This document shows, one piece after another, positions 54,291-64,000 of a stretch of 64,000 bases of DNA. Each line of letters starts with the position of its first letter. The stretch's first letter is position 1. The notes under the pieces were generated by a model. That model ran no database searches, was not told the DNA's origin, and saw nothing but the letters and a program-made list of their open reading frames with translations. The translations under genes and the position numbers were made by a program. Origin of the DNA: Prorocentrum cordatum. Lineage: Eukaryota > Sar > Dinophyceae > Prorocentrales > Prorocentraceae. The stretch is from assembly GCA_963575745.1 (NCBI GenBank), contig CAUYUJ010000758.1, positions 466,365-530,364 of the forward strand. Reading direction: 5' to 3'.

Positions 54291-54829
54291 GAGCTGAGCG
54301 TCACCCGACGCAACCACCCAGACGCCACGAGCTCACGAGCTGGCCCCATCTCTGCAGATCCCCCTCGACCCCCAACCCAAACATATGTTCGTTGAGTTCG
54401 GAGGCCGCTGGCGGTCCCCAGCGGGTTTCCCTATCGCCTGTTTAAGCAGACTGGAACCCATAGGGAACCGCCGGCGGCCAACCTAACTCACAACATATCG
54501 AGTTAGGATACGGGGCCTGAGTAACCCTCATTCCTCCAAGGCAGCCGCGAAGGTGGGACGGGAGCCGCGCGGTCGGGTCCTTGTACTTGTCGAGGGCGAT
54601 GGGAGCGCGCGGGGGCGCGCGGGCGCGCGACCTCGACCACTCATCCTCCTCAGTCTGGTGGATCTTCCTCATCGCCCCCCTCGCATTTCTTCCTCTCTCA
54701 TCCCCCCTCGCCCCTTATACTCATTCACCCTCGGTGGCGGGGAGACGGGTGAGGCGGGGCCCGACATGCAGACGGGGTTGACGGGCGATGAGGACGGCGA
54801 TGGCGAGGGGGAGAAGGATGAGGAGGGGC
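54291..54829. other. No gene identified
   Basis: Inverted words TTCCCTA.CGCC / CATAGGGAACCGCCGGCG near 54410-54480. No coding signal. Confidence 0.4.
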
Positions 54830-54985
54830 AGGAGGCGGAGGAGGAGGAGGAGGAGGAAAGGGAGGAGGAGGAGGAGGAGGAGGAGGATGAGGAGGAGGAA
54901 TAGGAGGAGGAGGAGGAGGGGGGGGCGCGAGCTAGAGGATGAGGAGGAGGAGGAGGAGGAGGAGGAGGAGGAGGAGGAGGAGGGG
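54830..54985 (+). repeat. (GGA)n array
   Basis: GGA/GAG with a G run at 54920-54926. Confidence 0.94.
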
Positions 54986-55686
54986 GAGGGCCCCCAGGCA
55001 TCGCAGCGCGACGCACGCTGACCAGGCGAACGAGTGTGCCGCGCCGCCCCCACAAACACCTACACGCGCGCTCGCTGACCGATGGCCCGAAGCACGCTCG
55101 ACGTATCATACGGGGCCCCAGTGCGGCGGCATACACTCCTCTGCACGCGCATCGGGGCTTACGCGGGCACCTTGCGCCTCCAATGGTCGAGGCGGGGAGG
55201 GGGCACGGGTCGGGTAGCCAGACGGAGCAGGCGGGGGGATATGACGAGGGGGGTTCCATTGCGATCGCAAACGACCAAGTGTAACATTCGCCGACCCCGC
55301 GGGTCGCGTCACGACTGCTGGCGTAGACTGGCAAACTTAGAGCAACGCCGAGGACTCGCCCACATCGAAGCGATATCGACATGGCTAGAACCACGCGCCA
55401 TGGAAGACCGCAGTGGCGCCCTTGAAACCCCGCAGGCGCACTGCGCGAGGCAAACACCCGACGCGGCAGCAATTGGAGCACGGGCGAAGGTGGGCCGAGC
55501 AATGTGGGGATAGCTAGTTATGTGTGGAGTGAACGAGGGGGGGGACCACGATTACTTGCTGCCACTGCCGCCGCCGCCAACTGCGGTGACGAGCGACCCC
55601 CTGGGGCGATGCAACTCGTGGCCCGCCTGAATCGCCTTCGGATTTGTGAGGGCTGGCACGGTCACTGACTTAGCAGTTTTGACAGC
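54986..55686. other. No gene identified
   Basis: Mixed G+C-rich DNA just 3' of the exon ending at 55687. Confidence 0.4.
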
Positions 55687-56100
55687 TCACACAAACGTAC
55701 ACACATCAACAGCTACACTGGCCCATGCGAGGTTCGGCACCTTCGAGTCTTTAGCAAACGGGACTGCCCAGAAGGGCACGACAAACGTGTGCTTATCAAA
55801 CTTCGGGGCGAGAGTCGCGCGAGCGCCTTTCTCACCAACCAAATGCGAGACGTCAACACTCGTACCATTGGCGGGCTGCTTTTTGTCATCATATCCTATG
55901 GTAATGTGCGGCGTGAAAGGCACGAGAATCAACTCATTCTTTTCAATCTTGTCACTCGCAGTGACCCTCGCAATTGAATCCTTCGGCACCGAAACATAAT
56001 GGATTGTCAGATCGCACCGCTGAGCGTTGCTCAAAAACGCCCTGCCCAGGGCGAGCCTGACCGCGGCCTTGGCCGCCTCGTTGCGCACGTCCGTGTTCTC
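55687..56100 (-). CDS. Probable second exon of the 57919-59677 gene
   Basis: The minus-strand frame from a CAG 3' splice site (56103-56101) reads ENTDVRNEAAKAAVRLALGR, then CDLTIHYVSVPKDSIARV, LVPFTPHITIGYDDKKQ and VAVDVCTFV before TGA at 55687 (137 codons). Upstream the frame is only Ser/Pro repeat, so 56100 is the natural border. The phase is 0, matching the CAG-GTGGGC donor at 57928/57927 that ends the preceding frame. The deduced join gives LADEYQ-ENTDVRNEAA. The PHITIGYDD patch resembles the HxT.. strand of 2H-phosphoesterase-like folds, but only one such motif is seen, so I assign no function. Confidence 0.5.
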   Translation of the reverse strand, partial: ENTDVRNEAAKAAVRLALGRAFLSNAQRCDLTIHYVSVPKDSIARVTASDKIEKNELILVPFTPHITIGYDDKKQPANGTSVDVSHLVGEKGARATLAPKFDKHTFVVPFWAVPFAKDSKVPNLAWASVAVDVCTFV

Positions 56101-56119
56101 CTGGCGGCGCGGCGCGGAG

Positions 56120-56210
56120 ATGGAGGAGGGGGAGGAGGAAGGGGGAGGCGGAGGGGGGGAGGCTGATAATGAGGAGGAGGAGGAGGAGGAGGGGGAGGAG
56201 GAGGAGGAGG
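56120..56210 (+). repeat. GGA/GAG-rich tract (intronic)
   Basis: Polypurine on the plus strand, so polypyrimidine on the gene strand, just upstream of the putative 3' splice site at 56101. Confidence 0.85.
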
Positions 56211-56407
56211 GGGGAGAGGGGGGGCAGAGGACGCGGGGGGGAGGAAGGGGATGGGGGAACGGAGGTGGGAACGGAGGAGGAACGGAGGACGAACTGACGA
56301 GGAGGATGAGGAGGCAGGCGGGGCAGGAACGGATGAGGAATGCATGAGCAGGGTGGATACCAGGAGGTGGAGGATGAGGAGGAGGGTGACTTTCTAGCCT
56401 ATACCCT

Positions 56408-56441
56408 CCTCCAAGAAGTCCACGTGTGGACTTCTTGGAGG
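56408..56441. repeat. Perfect 16-bp-arm hairpin
   Basis: CCTCCAAGAAGTCCAC, loop GT, then its exact reverse complement; inside the putative 1.8-kb intron. Confidence 0.96.
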
Positions 56442-56639
56442 GGGGTGAGGAGGATGGTTGTTCCAACAGGTCTCACATGACAACTCGTTTCTTGCTGTCC
56501 GCGTCACCCGTCGTCCGTCGTCCGTCGTCCGTCGTCCGTCGTCGTCGTCGTCGTCGTCGTCGTCGGCATGTTTGTTGGTTCTTTTCGCATGCGTTTGGAC
56601 AGCATCCGTCGCCGTCGTCGTCGTCGTCGCCGTTGCCCC

Positions 56640-56778
56640 TCCACTTAGTGAGAGTGAGAGGGAGAACGAGGGAGAGAGAGAGAGAGGGAGAGAGTGTGAG
56701 AGCGAGAGGCGAGAGAGAGAGAAGAGAGGAAAAAAAAAGAGAGAGAGAGAGAGGAGAGGAGAGAGTGAGGAGAGAGGA

Positions 56779-56819
<41 letters not shown>

Positions 56820-56835
56820 GAGAAAAGAGAGAGAG

Positions 56836-56915
<80 letters not shown>

Positions 56916-57157
56916 AGAGAGTGTGAGAGCGAGAGGGACTGAGAATGTGCACAGCGAATGCTAATGCGAGCGACAGCGGGCTCTTGGAATTCGGATGCAA
57001 TATTTGAGAAGCGCCTCCGAATCCCATGGGGAGGGATAGCGAGAGAGGGGGGGGGGGGGGGGGGGGGGGGGCGAGGAACGAGAGACGAGGAGAGGAGAGA
57101 GGAGAGAGCTTAGAGAGAAGAGAAGAGAGAAGATGATGGAGAGAAGAGGGAAGAGAA

Positions 57158-57193
<36 letters not shown>

Positions 57194-57754
57194 AGATAGA
57201 GAGAAACGAGAAAGAGAAAAGAGAACTGAGAAAGAGAAAGAAAAGGAGGAAGGGGAAGAGTGGGAAAGGAGAAACATAAAAAAAAAAAAAAAAAAAGAGA
57301 AAGAGAAAGAGAAAGAGAAAGAAGAGAGAGAGACAGCGTGAGAGAGAGAGAGAGAGAGAGCAAGGGTCGCGCCCTGTTGATCACACGCTGACGCTGAGAG
57401 GTGGTCTCCCGGACGGCTTAAGCCACTGGGGTGGCGGTCGGCTACCTCTCTCTCTCTCTCTCTCTCTCGCTCTCTCTCTTTCTCTCCTCTCTCTCTCGCT
57501 CTTCTCCTCTCTCTCTCTCTTCTTCCTCTCTTCTTCTCGCTCTCTCCTCTCTTCTCTCTCTATCTCTCTCTCTCTCTCTCTATCTCCTCTCTCTCTTCCT
57601 CTCTCTCCTTTCTCTCCTCCTCTCTCTCTTCTCTTTCTCTCTCTCTCTCTCTCTCCCCTCTCTCTCTCTCTCCTCTCTTCTCTCCTCTCTCTCTACATAC
57701 TCTCTCTCTCCCTCTCTCTCTATATATATTTATAGCCTCGCTCGCTCGCTCGCT

Positions 57755-57790
<36 letters not shown>
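56640..57790. repeat. (GA)n arrays facing a (CT)n array, with a 25-G run
   Basis: GA-rich 56640-56935 and 57095-57360, G25 at 57047-57071, then CT-rich 57445-57790. On one strand the arms could pair into a hairpin of over 300 bp around an 80-base unique loop (57365-57440). Confidence 0.94.
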
Positions 57791-57793
<3 letters not shown>

Positions 57794-57918
57794 TCTCTCT
57801 ACCCCTGCCGTCGGTTGAGTTTCGCCCTTATCCCCAGCGGGGAAGGAGGGCGACCCAACCAGACACCACAACAAAACATATCTGGCTGTCGGGGGGTGGC
57901 TGCGATGTGAAATTCAAT

Positions 57919-59677
57919 TCAGCCCACCTGGTACTCGTCGGCTAGCCTGCCAGTGGGAATCGAGAACGTAGCGGCCCTCTTCTTGTTGTCCAAGCGGGCC
58001 TTCAACACGACGTTGCACTTGTTATCGACATCCTCGATCGTGTACTCCCGGGTGCTATCTCCGTTCTTGGCCACGACCGTCGAGCCGACCTTCAAGCCGA
58101 GCTCCGCGAGGGCATCCTTGGACATGACGTTTGATTTCCCAAATTGGACAAGACCTCCGATTGGCATGGCATCGCCCTCCTTATGGGCGCATGGTTTTGC
58201 AGTCAACTTCCATGGGGCCGCTGTGGACTTGGCCTCGGGGTGAGCATCTAGTACATCTTGTAAAAATGATTGCTGGACCTCCTCCATGTTTTTTTATACT
58301 CTTTGCGTGTCGGGCACTTCTTGGAATGTAACGTCATGACGGTGCGCACCTGGAAATCGCCCAGCAGTTGGGCGCGATGAGTCTTCGCAATCCTGAGCTT
58401 GTCCAAATACGCTGCGGCTGCCCTGAACGACGAAGCAGCCTTCACCACTGCGGCCCTCTTAGCAATCTTTTTCAAATCAGAGAAATCCGAACTGACAAAC
58501 AACCTGCTGGGGCCCATCTTGCAATATTTCTCGGGGCTCGACATCATTGCCTTGGCCAGCCCAGTGACGTACTCTGGGGCTTCCTGAAGGGGCAGGCTTG
58601 CGAGGAGACCCCACGATGCGTCATCGACTGTCCTCGTGAACTTGAGGCCGCCCTGAAAAAAGACCACAACTCATGCAGAAATTGCGCTGCCTCACCACCG
58701 CTCCACTTTTCAACATACTTGCACAGGTTGGCAATCTGCCCCGTCAAATCTGGATGATTTGCCTCCACCTCGATTGTGATCAAATCGTATTTTGCATCTC
58801 CATATTTTTTGATGTTTGCCATTGCCACCCCATGTATATTAAGCATCGCTGCGATCGACGATACTGCCTGGTGGGCCCCGTGCTCCTGGTTGCTCGCGTC
58901 CTGGATGAAGTTGGCGAGCCCTGGCATTGCCTTGATGCACTCACGGCGTATGATTGTGTACGGCATGCCCCTTTCCAGCGGCTCTTTGTACGACGGGCAG
59001 CGAGACACGACTTTCTCGATTGATAACTTACCATGAGCGTCTGACAACTCATCTAAGAACGTATCGCATCCATTCGCCACTGCCCTGATCCCTCCCGTAG
59101 TGTGGGAACCTGCCAACGTTAAGATTCTCATATCTTGTCTACACATTCTGGCGACCATACCGTCGCTGACATCTGAAAGGTTCTGTTGAAATTGGAACTC
59201 CTTCTCAAACTCATCTGGGTCTGAACTCACCTCTACTGCGCGCGCGCCTGATGCGAACGCATAGCTCCAACCCTTATCGACGATCTTGCCTAGGAGGCTG
59301 TGCATGGAGAATCCGACGAGGCCTTGTCCCCAACGATTCTCTGGATGGCATCCTGCTGGGACGCACTTATCCGAAACGGCCGCCACGCCTCCCCTGCGAC
59401 GGGGGGGGCAGGACGGCGGAGAGGGGGGATGACGTTTGCAGTCGAATGGGGGCGAACACACACAGAAAATCGGAGGGTTGGGCCTTTCAAAACCCACGAG
59501 TCCTACGTGTTTGGGCTTGACCCACTCCACATATGCGAGATCCAGGCGAAGAAGAATTGACATAATCCTGTCTGCCGCTGATGCTTTCTGTTTTTTTTCA
59601 ACGCCCATCTCTCCCATTTGAGATAAAATCGGGTTCACCTCATCCGCTGCAGACTCGAGATTCTTCTCAAAGTTCAT
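57919..59677 (-). CDS. Hypothetical protein with relict spliced leader upstream; large first exon
   Basis: ATG at 59677 (MNFEKNLESAADEVNPIL...) lies 50 bases after the leader relict, which sets the start. The frame runs to about 58660, changes at an A6 run (58656-58661) and again at a T7 run (58289-58295); one added base at each gives one protein of roughly 580 residues ending FSIPTGRLADEYQ at the donor 57928, or VG and TGA at 57919. Recognisable stretches include MVARMCRQDMRILTLAGSH, KKYGDAKYDLITIEVEAN, ASWGLLASLPLQEAPEYV and GLKVGSTVVAKNGD, the last SH3-like in spacing. Residues about 65-110 (Pro/Cys-rich) may be an unspliced intron. I do not recognise the family; varied composition argues for a real gene. 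Confidence 0.62.
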
Positions 59678-59727
59678 CAATAGTGCCAAGTACAACACAC
59701 CAATCGTCGAATGTAGTGTGCCCACAA

Positions 59728-59754
59728 AGCCAAAATGGCTTGAGCACAAAATGG
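59728..59754 (-). other. Double relict of the dinoflagellate spliced leader
   Basis: The minus strand reads TAG, then CCATTTTGTGCTCAAG (59754-59739), then CCATTTTGGCT (59738-59728). The first is DinoSL from its seventh base with one inserted T; the second is the first 11 bases of the same segment. Relicts that begin at CCATTTTGG after an AG are expected when an integrated leader is spliced over again, so two in a row suggest two rounds of retroposition. Confidence 0.8.
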
Positions 59755-59890
59755 CTAAGGATTGCGCCCTTGCCATTGCACAGGCAAGCCAAAGACCGAA
59801 CACTGCATCCACGCGTCGTGAATCCGAGCAACGGACCTGGAAACCCAAGACACTGCTTGAACGATTTCGGCAATCTATATGATTTTTTGG

Positions 59891-59959
59891 AATCGCATTT
59901 AGCTAAACGCATTTAGGTGATTTAGTAAATCACCTAAATGCGTTTAGCTAACTGCGATT
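59891..59959. repeat. 34-bp-arm palindrome
   Basis: The inner arms TTAGCTAAACGCATTTAGGT(GATTTA) are perfect over 26 bp around a single G (59925); with the outer AATCGCA/TGCGATT the arms reach 34 bp with one mismatch. It lies about 130 bases upstream of the leader relict of the minus-strand gene. Confidence 0.96.
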
Positions 59960-60279
59960 TGGGCGAACCTAACCTATTTAGTTCTGGATACGCAACCGTT
60001 CCCTAACTACAACAAACAAGAACACGGAGTTAAGACAACCAGGTTGCAAAGCGCAGAACATGAATACATATAGCAGTCGCGTTTCACTAACTGACTGAAC
60101 TACTTCAGTTCTGGCAACACAGAGATAGTCAGATTGGGTATAAGATCGTGTAGATAAAACAAGTTGCAATAACTTATATACTGGTTCTATCTGATATGTA
60201 TGCATTTATATGTGACCTATCTAGATGATAAAGAGGGCGGTTATCCCAGCAGGAGCGCACCAACAGGGCTCCGAGACGT
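59960..60279. other. A/T-rich spacer, no gene
   Basis: Lower G+C than anything nearby; candidate intergenic or promoter-proximal DNA of the minus-strand gene. No TATA-like or other motif I can defend. Confidence 0.4.
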
Positions 60280-60860
60280 CCCCGAAACCCTCAAGACGGG
60301 CCCAGATGTCCCCAAGAGGCTCCCAAGATGGTACACAAGGGTTCCGAGATGCCACATGATCGCTCCAAGACGCCCAAGATGGCCCCCAGACGCCCCAAGA
60401 GGCCTCCAAGAGCACTCCCAAAAGGGCCCCAAGAAGCAAAATTCATGGTTTTTCCTTAGGTTTTTGAAAGATTTTGGAGCTTCCACCTTTTCGGTTTCCC
60501 GACGCCCCAAGACGGCCCAAGAGGCCCCCAAGATCGCCCCAAGAGAGCCCAAGAGGCCCCCAAGAGGGCCCCAAGATGGCCCAAGAGGGCTCGAAGACGG
60601 CCCAAGAAGCCTCCAAGACGGTCCAAGAGGGCCCCAAGAACGCCCCCAAGGGGGCCCCAGAGAGGGAACACGAAACAACATTTCGAGCCCTCGGCCCTAA
60701 AAGCCCACACGAGGCCCCAGGGCCCCTAAGAGGCCCCAAGAGGGCCCCCACGCGGCCCTCTAGGAGGCCCCAAGAGTCCCCCAAGCGGCCCAGGAGGCCC
60801 CCCAAATGCCCCCCCGAGCGCCCCAGGAGTCCACAGGCGGCCTCAGGAACCCCCACAAAG
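60280..60860. repeat. CCCCAAGAGGGCC minisatellite
   Basis: About 40 degenerate words CCCAAGA(G/C)G(G/C)CC; the same words occur at 19990-20115 and 22570-22690. Gly/Leu/Ser frames on the minus strand are artefacts. Confidence 0.85.
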
Positions 60861-62399
60861 CGCCCATTGACAGCAGGCCTCGGGCAAACGGCAGACATGA
60901 GACTGTGTATGGCCGGCGGAATGACGCGAAGCGATTATTAAATATCATGGCCCCCGCCATGATATCCCCCCCCCCCCCCCCATCATCACCCCCCTCTTCT
61001 CCGCCCCCGGCTCCTGCCCGGCCCCCAGACCGCCCCCCGGGCGGCCAGTCCTTCTTCCACCTGGCCTTGCCGCCGGACAGCTCTGCCACCGAAATGTCTG
61101 GGAAGGTGGAGCGCTGCCTGATCACGTCGGCCTGGGTCGTGGGAGTCGGGGGGAACGGAACGGAACGGAACGCCTGTGCGGGCGTGCGCCCGGGCCCCTG
61201 AAGGGCGAGGCGGGTGAGGCCATGGCCTCTCATGAGAAGCTGCGCGCGTCGGGGGTCTACTCAGGACAATGCGTGCTTCAGGAGCTGATTTCCCGACAAT
61301 CCCCACTCATCCGTTTTCTCATGATGTAGCCACGTCGTCTCGTTGAAATCGTAGCCGGGGGGGAGGGGAAGACCAAAGACTGAGGATGTGCAACGATGGA
61401 GCATACGCTGTCGGTATGGAGCGCGGAAAGCATCACACGGGCAACACGGGCACGGGTGTCGGCCGACCGTCCGACCTCTCCGTGCCCCCGCGCCAAGAGG
61501 CGAGGGAAAGGGGAGGCACTTACAGTGACACCTCGGGCCTCCCGGAAGGACACATGATTATCACTAGGGGGCCACATGCGAGCCCTGCCCCTACCCCCCC
61601 ACCCTCCCCCTCAGAAATCGTGGGGGGTAGGGGTAGGGTTCGCATGTGGTCCCCTAATCATATCAAGGCCCCCCGGGAGGACATATGAACATCCTATTAC
61701 AAAGGGCAGAGAGAAAGCAGACCCAACGTTCGAGTCTGGTGCTCATGCGGTTCTGTTGCGCCTCGCCGGTTAAGGCGTGCAAATCTCGCCCAAACCAGCG
61801 AGGCAAAAAGCACACCAACAGTGCGATGAGAGAGCCTTCCACGAGCCAGGCTCCTCAATAAAAAAGGTGCGCAGCTGAGGCCGTCTACTGACCAGGCTCA
61901 ACACGGAGTTGCACTGAAGGGAGGATGCTGCACCTAGGGCCCTCTACCAACCGGCCCCCTCGAAAACAGTGCCGAAGCGGCAGCCAGTTATGCTTGGCCA
62001 CGCAGTGACTCAGTTGTCGCTTCACAAACATCGTGGTGACAGCCCTTTTCACTTATAGTTTCGCCCTCCTTGCGCCCTTATCGGGAGCAGCGCATGCGCG
62101 TGCATAATGTACGATACGCTGGCCACTGCATCTTCATCTCTCCCTGTTGGTCTGTGACGCATTCGCGATCGCAATTCGCTAGATGCGCCGGTCGTTGCGT
62201 TTGCGAAAATAATGAATCCGGACATATAACGCCGAATGGGTTGCCTAGTAGCGTCGTCGTCATGACCTATTGAAGGTCTCGTGCTCTTGAAGGATACTCT
62301 TCTGTCCTAGGTCCAGCCGTACGCGTAGCCGAAGTGACCCCCGTCTCGAGGCTCCCGAGGAGCGGCTGTACGCACGACTGACCCCAGGCAAAACTTACC
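60861..62399. other. No firm gene; long inverted repeat at 61554-61674
   Basis: 61554-61600 and 61628-61674 are inverted (ATGATTA...GGGGGCCACATGCGA / TCGCATGTGGTCCCCTAATCAT). The flanks also share a direct repeat, CCTCCCGGAAGGACA / CCCCCCGGGAGGACA. A minus-strand stretch at 61030-61150 (QADVIRQRSTFPDISVAELS) is protein-like but isolated. Confidence 0.5.
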
Positions 62400-63300
62400 T
62401 TCTCCTCCTCCTCCTCCTCCCCCTCCTCCTCCTCCTCCTCCTCCTCCTCCTCCTCCTCCTCCTCCTCCTCCCCGTCTTCCTCCTCCTCCTCCTCCTTCCT
62501 CCTCCTCCTCCTCTCCTCCTCCTCCTCTCCTCATCCTCCCTCCTTTTTCCCTCCTTACTCCTCCTCCTTCCTTCCAAAATCCCCCTCCTTCCTCCTCTCC
62601 CTCTTCCTTTATTTTTCCCTCTCTCCTCCTCCCTCTAGCCCTCCTCCTCCTCTCCCTCCCCTCCTCTCCTCCTCCTCCTCCTCCTCTCCTCCTCTCCCTC
62701 CTTCCTCCTCCTCCCTCCTCCTCCTCCTCCTCCTCTCCTCCTCTTGCCTCCTCCTCCTTCCTACTCCTCCTCCTCCTCCTCTTCTCCTCCTCCTCCTCCT
62801 CATACCTCCCTGTTCCCTGTTCCCTGTCCATGTCCTGTTCCCTGTCTCCCTGTTCCATGTTCCCTGTTCCCTGATTCCCTCCTCCCCCCCTCCATTCCCT
62901 CCCGACGAGGGCTACTACATCCTCCATCCTCCCTCCTCCATACTCATCCTCCCTCTCCTCGTCGTCCTCCTCATCCTCCTGCCTACTCTCCTCATCTCCT
63001 CCTCCTCCTCCCTCTCCTCTCCCAAGTCCTCATCCTTCTTCGTGTTCTTCCTCCTCCTAATACTCATCCTTCCTCCTCTCATCCCTCATCCTCAAAGTTC
63101 CTCTCCTTCCTATTGTTCCTCCTCCCTCCAATCACCTCCGCCTCATCCCTAACCTCCTCCTCACTCCTCCCTCCTCTCCTCTCCTCCTCCTCCTCCTCCT
63201 CCCCTCTTCCTCCTCCTCCTCCTCCACCACCTCTCCTCCTCCTGTCCTCCTCCTCCTCCTCCTCCTCCTCCTCCTCCTCCTCTTCCGCCTCGTCCTCCTC
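62400..63300 (+). repeat. (TCC)n-rich DNA, about 0.9 kb
   Basis: TCC/CTC throughout, with a CCCTGTTCC minisatellite at 62805-62875. Confidence 0.93.
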
Positions 63301-63329
63301 ATCGTGCGCGGCCATCGTGCGCGGCCAAG

Positions 63330-63700
63330 GGGGGGCCCTTCAGGGACACCTTCAGGCGCGCAGGCCGCTGCCATCGCATCGCATTCAGAAATCGGGGGGC
63401 CTCATTGGTCCCGCACCACAAGGTCACCCGGGCAAACATAAAAAAACACGCCATAAACATAAGCTTTAGGCGGTCCGCGCGAATTTCTTGAATCTGCGTT
63501 GGACCCCCTTCCTGGCGCGCGCGCGCGCCAGGGTCGGCGCCGGAGGCGCCGCCAGGGGGGGCCCAGCGCAGACACACAATAAATCCGCGCGGAATGCCCA
63601 AAGTTCACGTTGATGGCGGCGCTTTTTCCTTCGTCGACCATTGGACCCGCAGCAAAAAGTCACTCGGGCAAAAAGTCACTCTTACTTCTGGCCGACTCGA
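63330..63700. mobile_element. GTGACC-family MITE split by a foldback MITE
   Basis: 63330-63434 and 63637-63695 together match the GTGACC family (CGCTGCCATCGCATCGCATT, CGGGCAAAAAGTCACTCTTA). Between them, about 63435-63640, is a TCCGCGCGG foldback copy (arms CATAAACATAAGCTTTAGGC / CCCAAAGTTCACGTTGATGG). About 34 bases are repeated at both junctions (CATTGG.CCCGCA.CA..A) with several mismatches. Confidence 0.72.
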
Positions 63701-64000
63701 GGCTCCGAAAATCCGCCGATCGCCGCGCTGTCGACCTGGGTCTGCGGGCTCGGGCGCCGTCCGCGCCGGGGCGACGCATCGGCGACGTCGACGCGAAGCA
63801 AACCGGGCTCAACATATAGCCGCATCGGCGATCCATCGGCGATGAGGCACGATCCTCCGACCCCATCTATTCGGACCCCCTGTAGGAAGCCTAATTATAC
63901 AGGAGGAGGAGGAGGAGGAGGAGGAGGAGAAGGAGGAGACTGACTGATTGACTGAAGCAGCATAGATGTCGAATCTTATCTGATGTCCGCTCACGCACCG
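63701..64000. other. No gene; short (GGA)n at 63901-63935
   Basis: Words GGCGACG/CATCGGCGA repeat at 63770-63840. Nothing coding. Confidence 0.45.

Noticed and set aside
60221-60898. Minus-strand Gly/Leu/Trp-rich frames
   Set aside because: Translation of the CCCCAAGAGGGCC minisatellite in several frames.
61730-61810. tRNA-like sequence (GTTCGAGTCTGG and a nearby stem)
   Set aside because: I could not build an acceptor stem, D arm and anticodon arm with correct spacing.

Overview
The window looks like nuclear DNA of a dinoflagellate. Three signals point there. (1) Remnants of the dinoflagellate trans-spliced leader (DinoSL) sit directly upstream of minus-strand reading frames at 59728-59754 and 53740-53762, with a weaker one near 24931. 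(2) A candidate GC-AG intron (50387-50732) fits the relaxed splice sites known in this group. (3) There is a decayed pentatricopeptide array with the ISYNA..CE signature that I associate with dinoflagellate PPR proteins. The DNA is G+C-rich and dominated by (TCC)n/(GGA)n tracts, satellites and short inverted-repeat transposons. A 100-base run of N (49396-49495) marks a scaffold join. I cannot name the species.

Layout. 1-2930: plus-strand, 5'-truncated LINE (reverse transcriptase plus C2H2 fingers), followed by a second retroelement-type frame with one TGA (2941-3789). About 4700-11193: nearly complete plus-strand LINE with ORF1 (RanBP2-like finger, coiled coil) and ORF2 (endonuclease, reverse transcriptase, CCHC, RNase H), flanked on both sides by (TCC)n. 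11200-24190: no gene I can defend; microsatellites, a 90-bp satellite, a G-rich higher-order satellite (20700-22025) and MITEs. 24190-24950: small minus-strand gene candidate. 25000-44400: repeats and many TIR elements, including a 4.33-kb element (32163-36492) with an 8-bp target-site duplication and a paralogous empty site in the same window. 44460-46420: RNase H relict and PPR relict, the latter split by a small TIR element. 50274-59677: the most gene-like region, with three or four minus-strand frames of unknown function, two preceded by relict spliced leaders, separated by introns or spacers containing (GA)n/(CT)n tracts and perfect hairpins. 59700-64000: palindromes, minisatellites, (TCC)n and nested MITEs.

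The candidate host genes are all on the minus strand, as expected for unidirectional dinoflagellate gene blocks. They look like mRNA-derived (retroposed) genes, and the LINEs in the same window are a plausible kind of machinery for that. Most apparent frameshifts in the LINE and host genes fall in homopolymer runs, so base-calling error should be considered before calling them pseudogenes.
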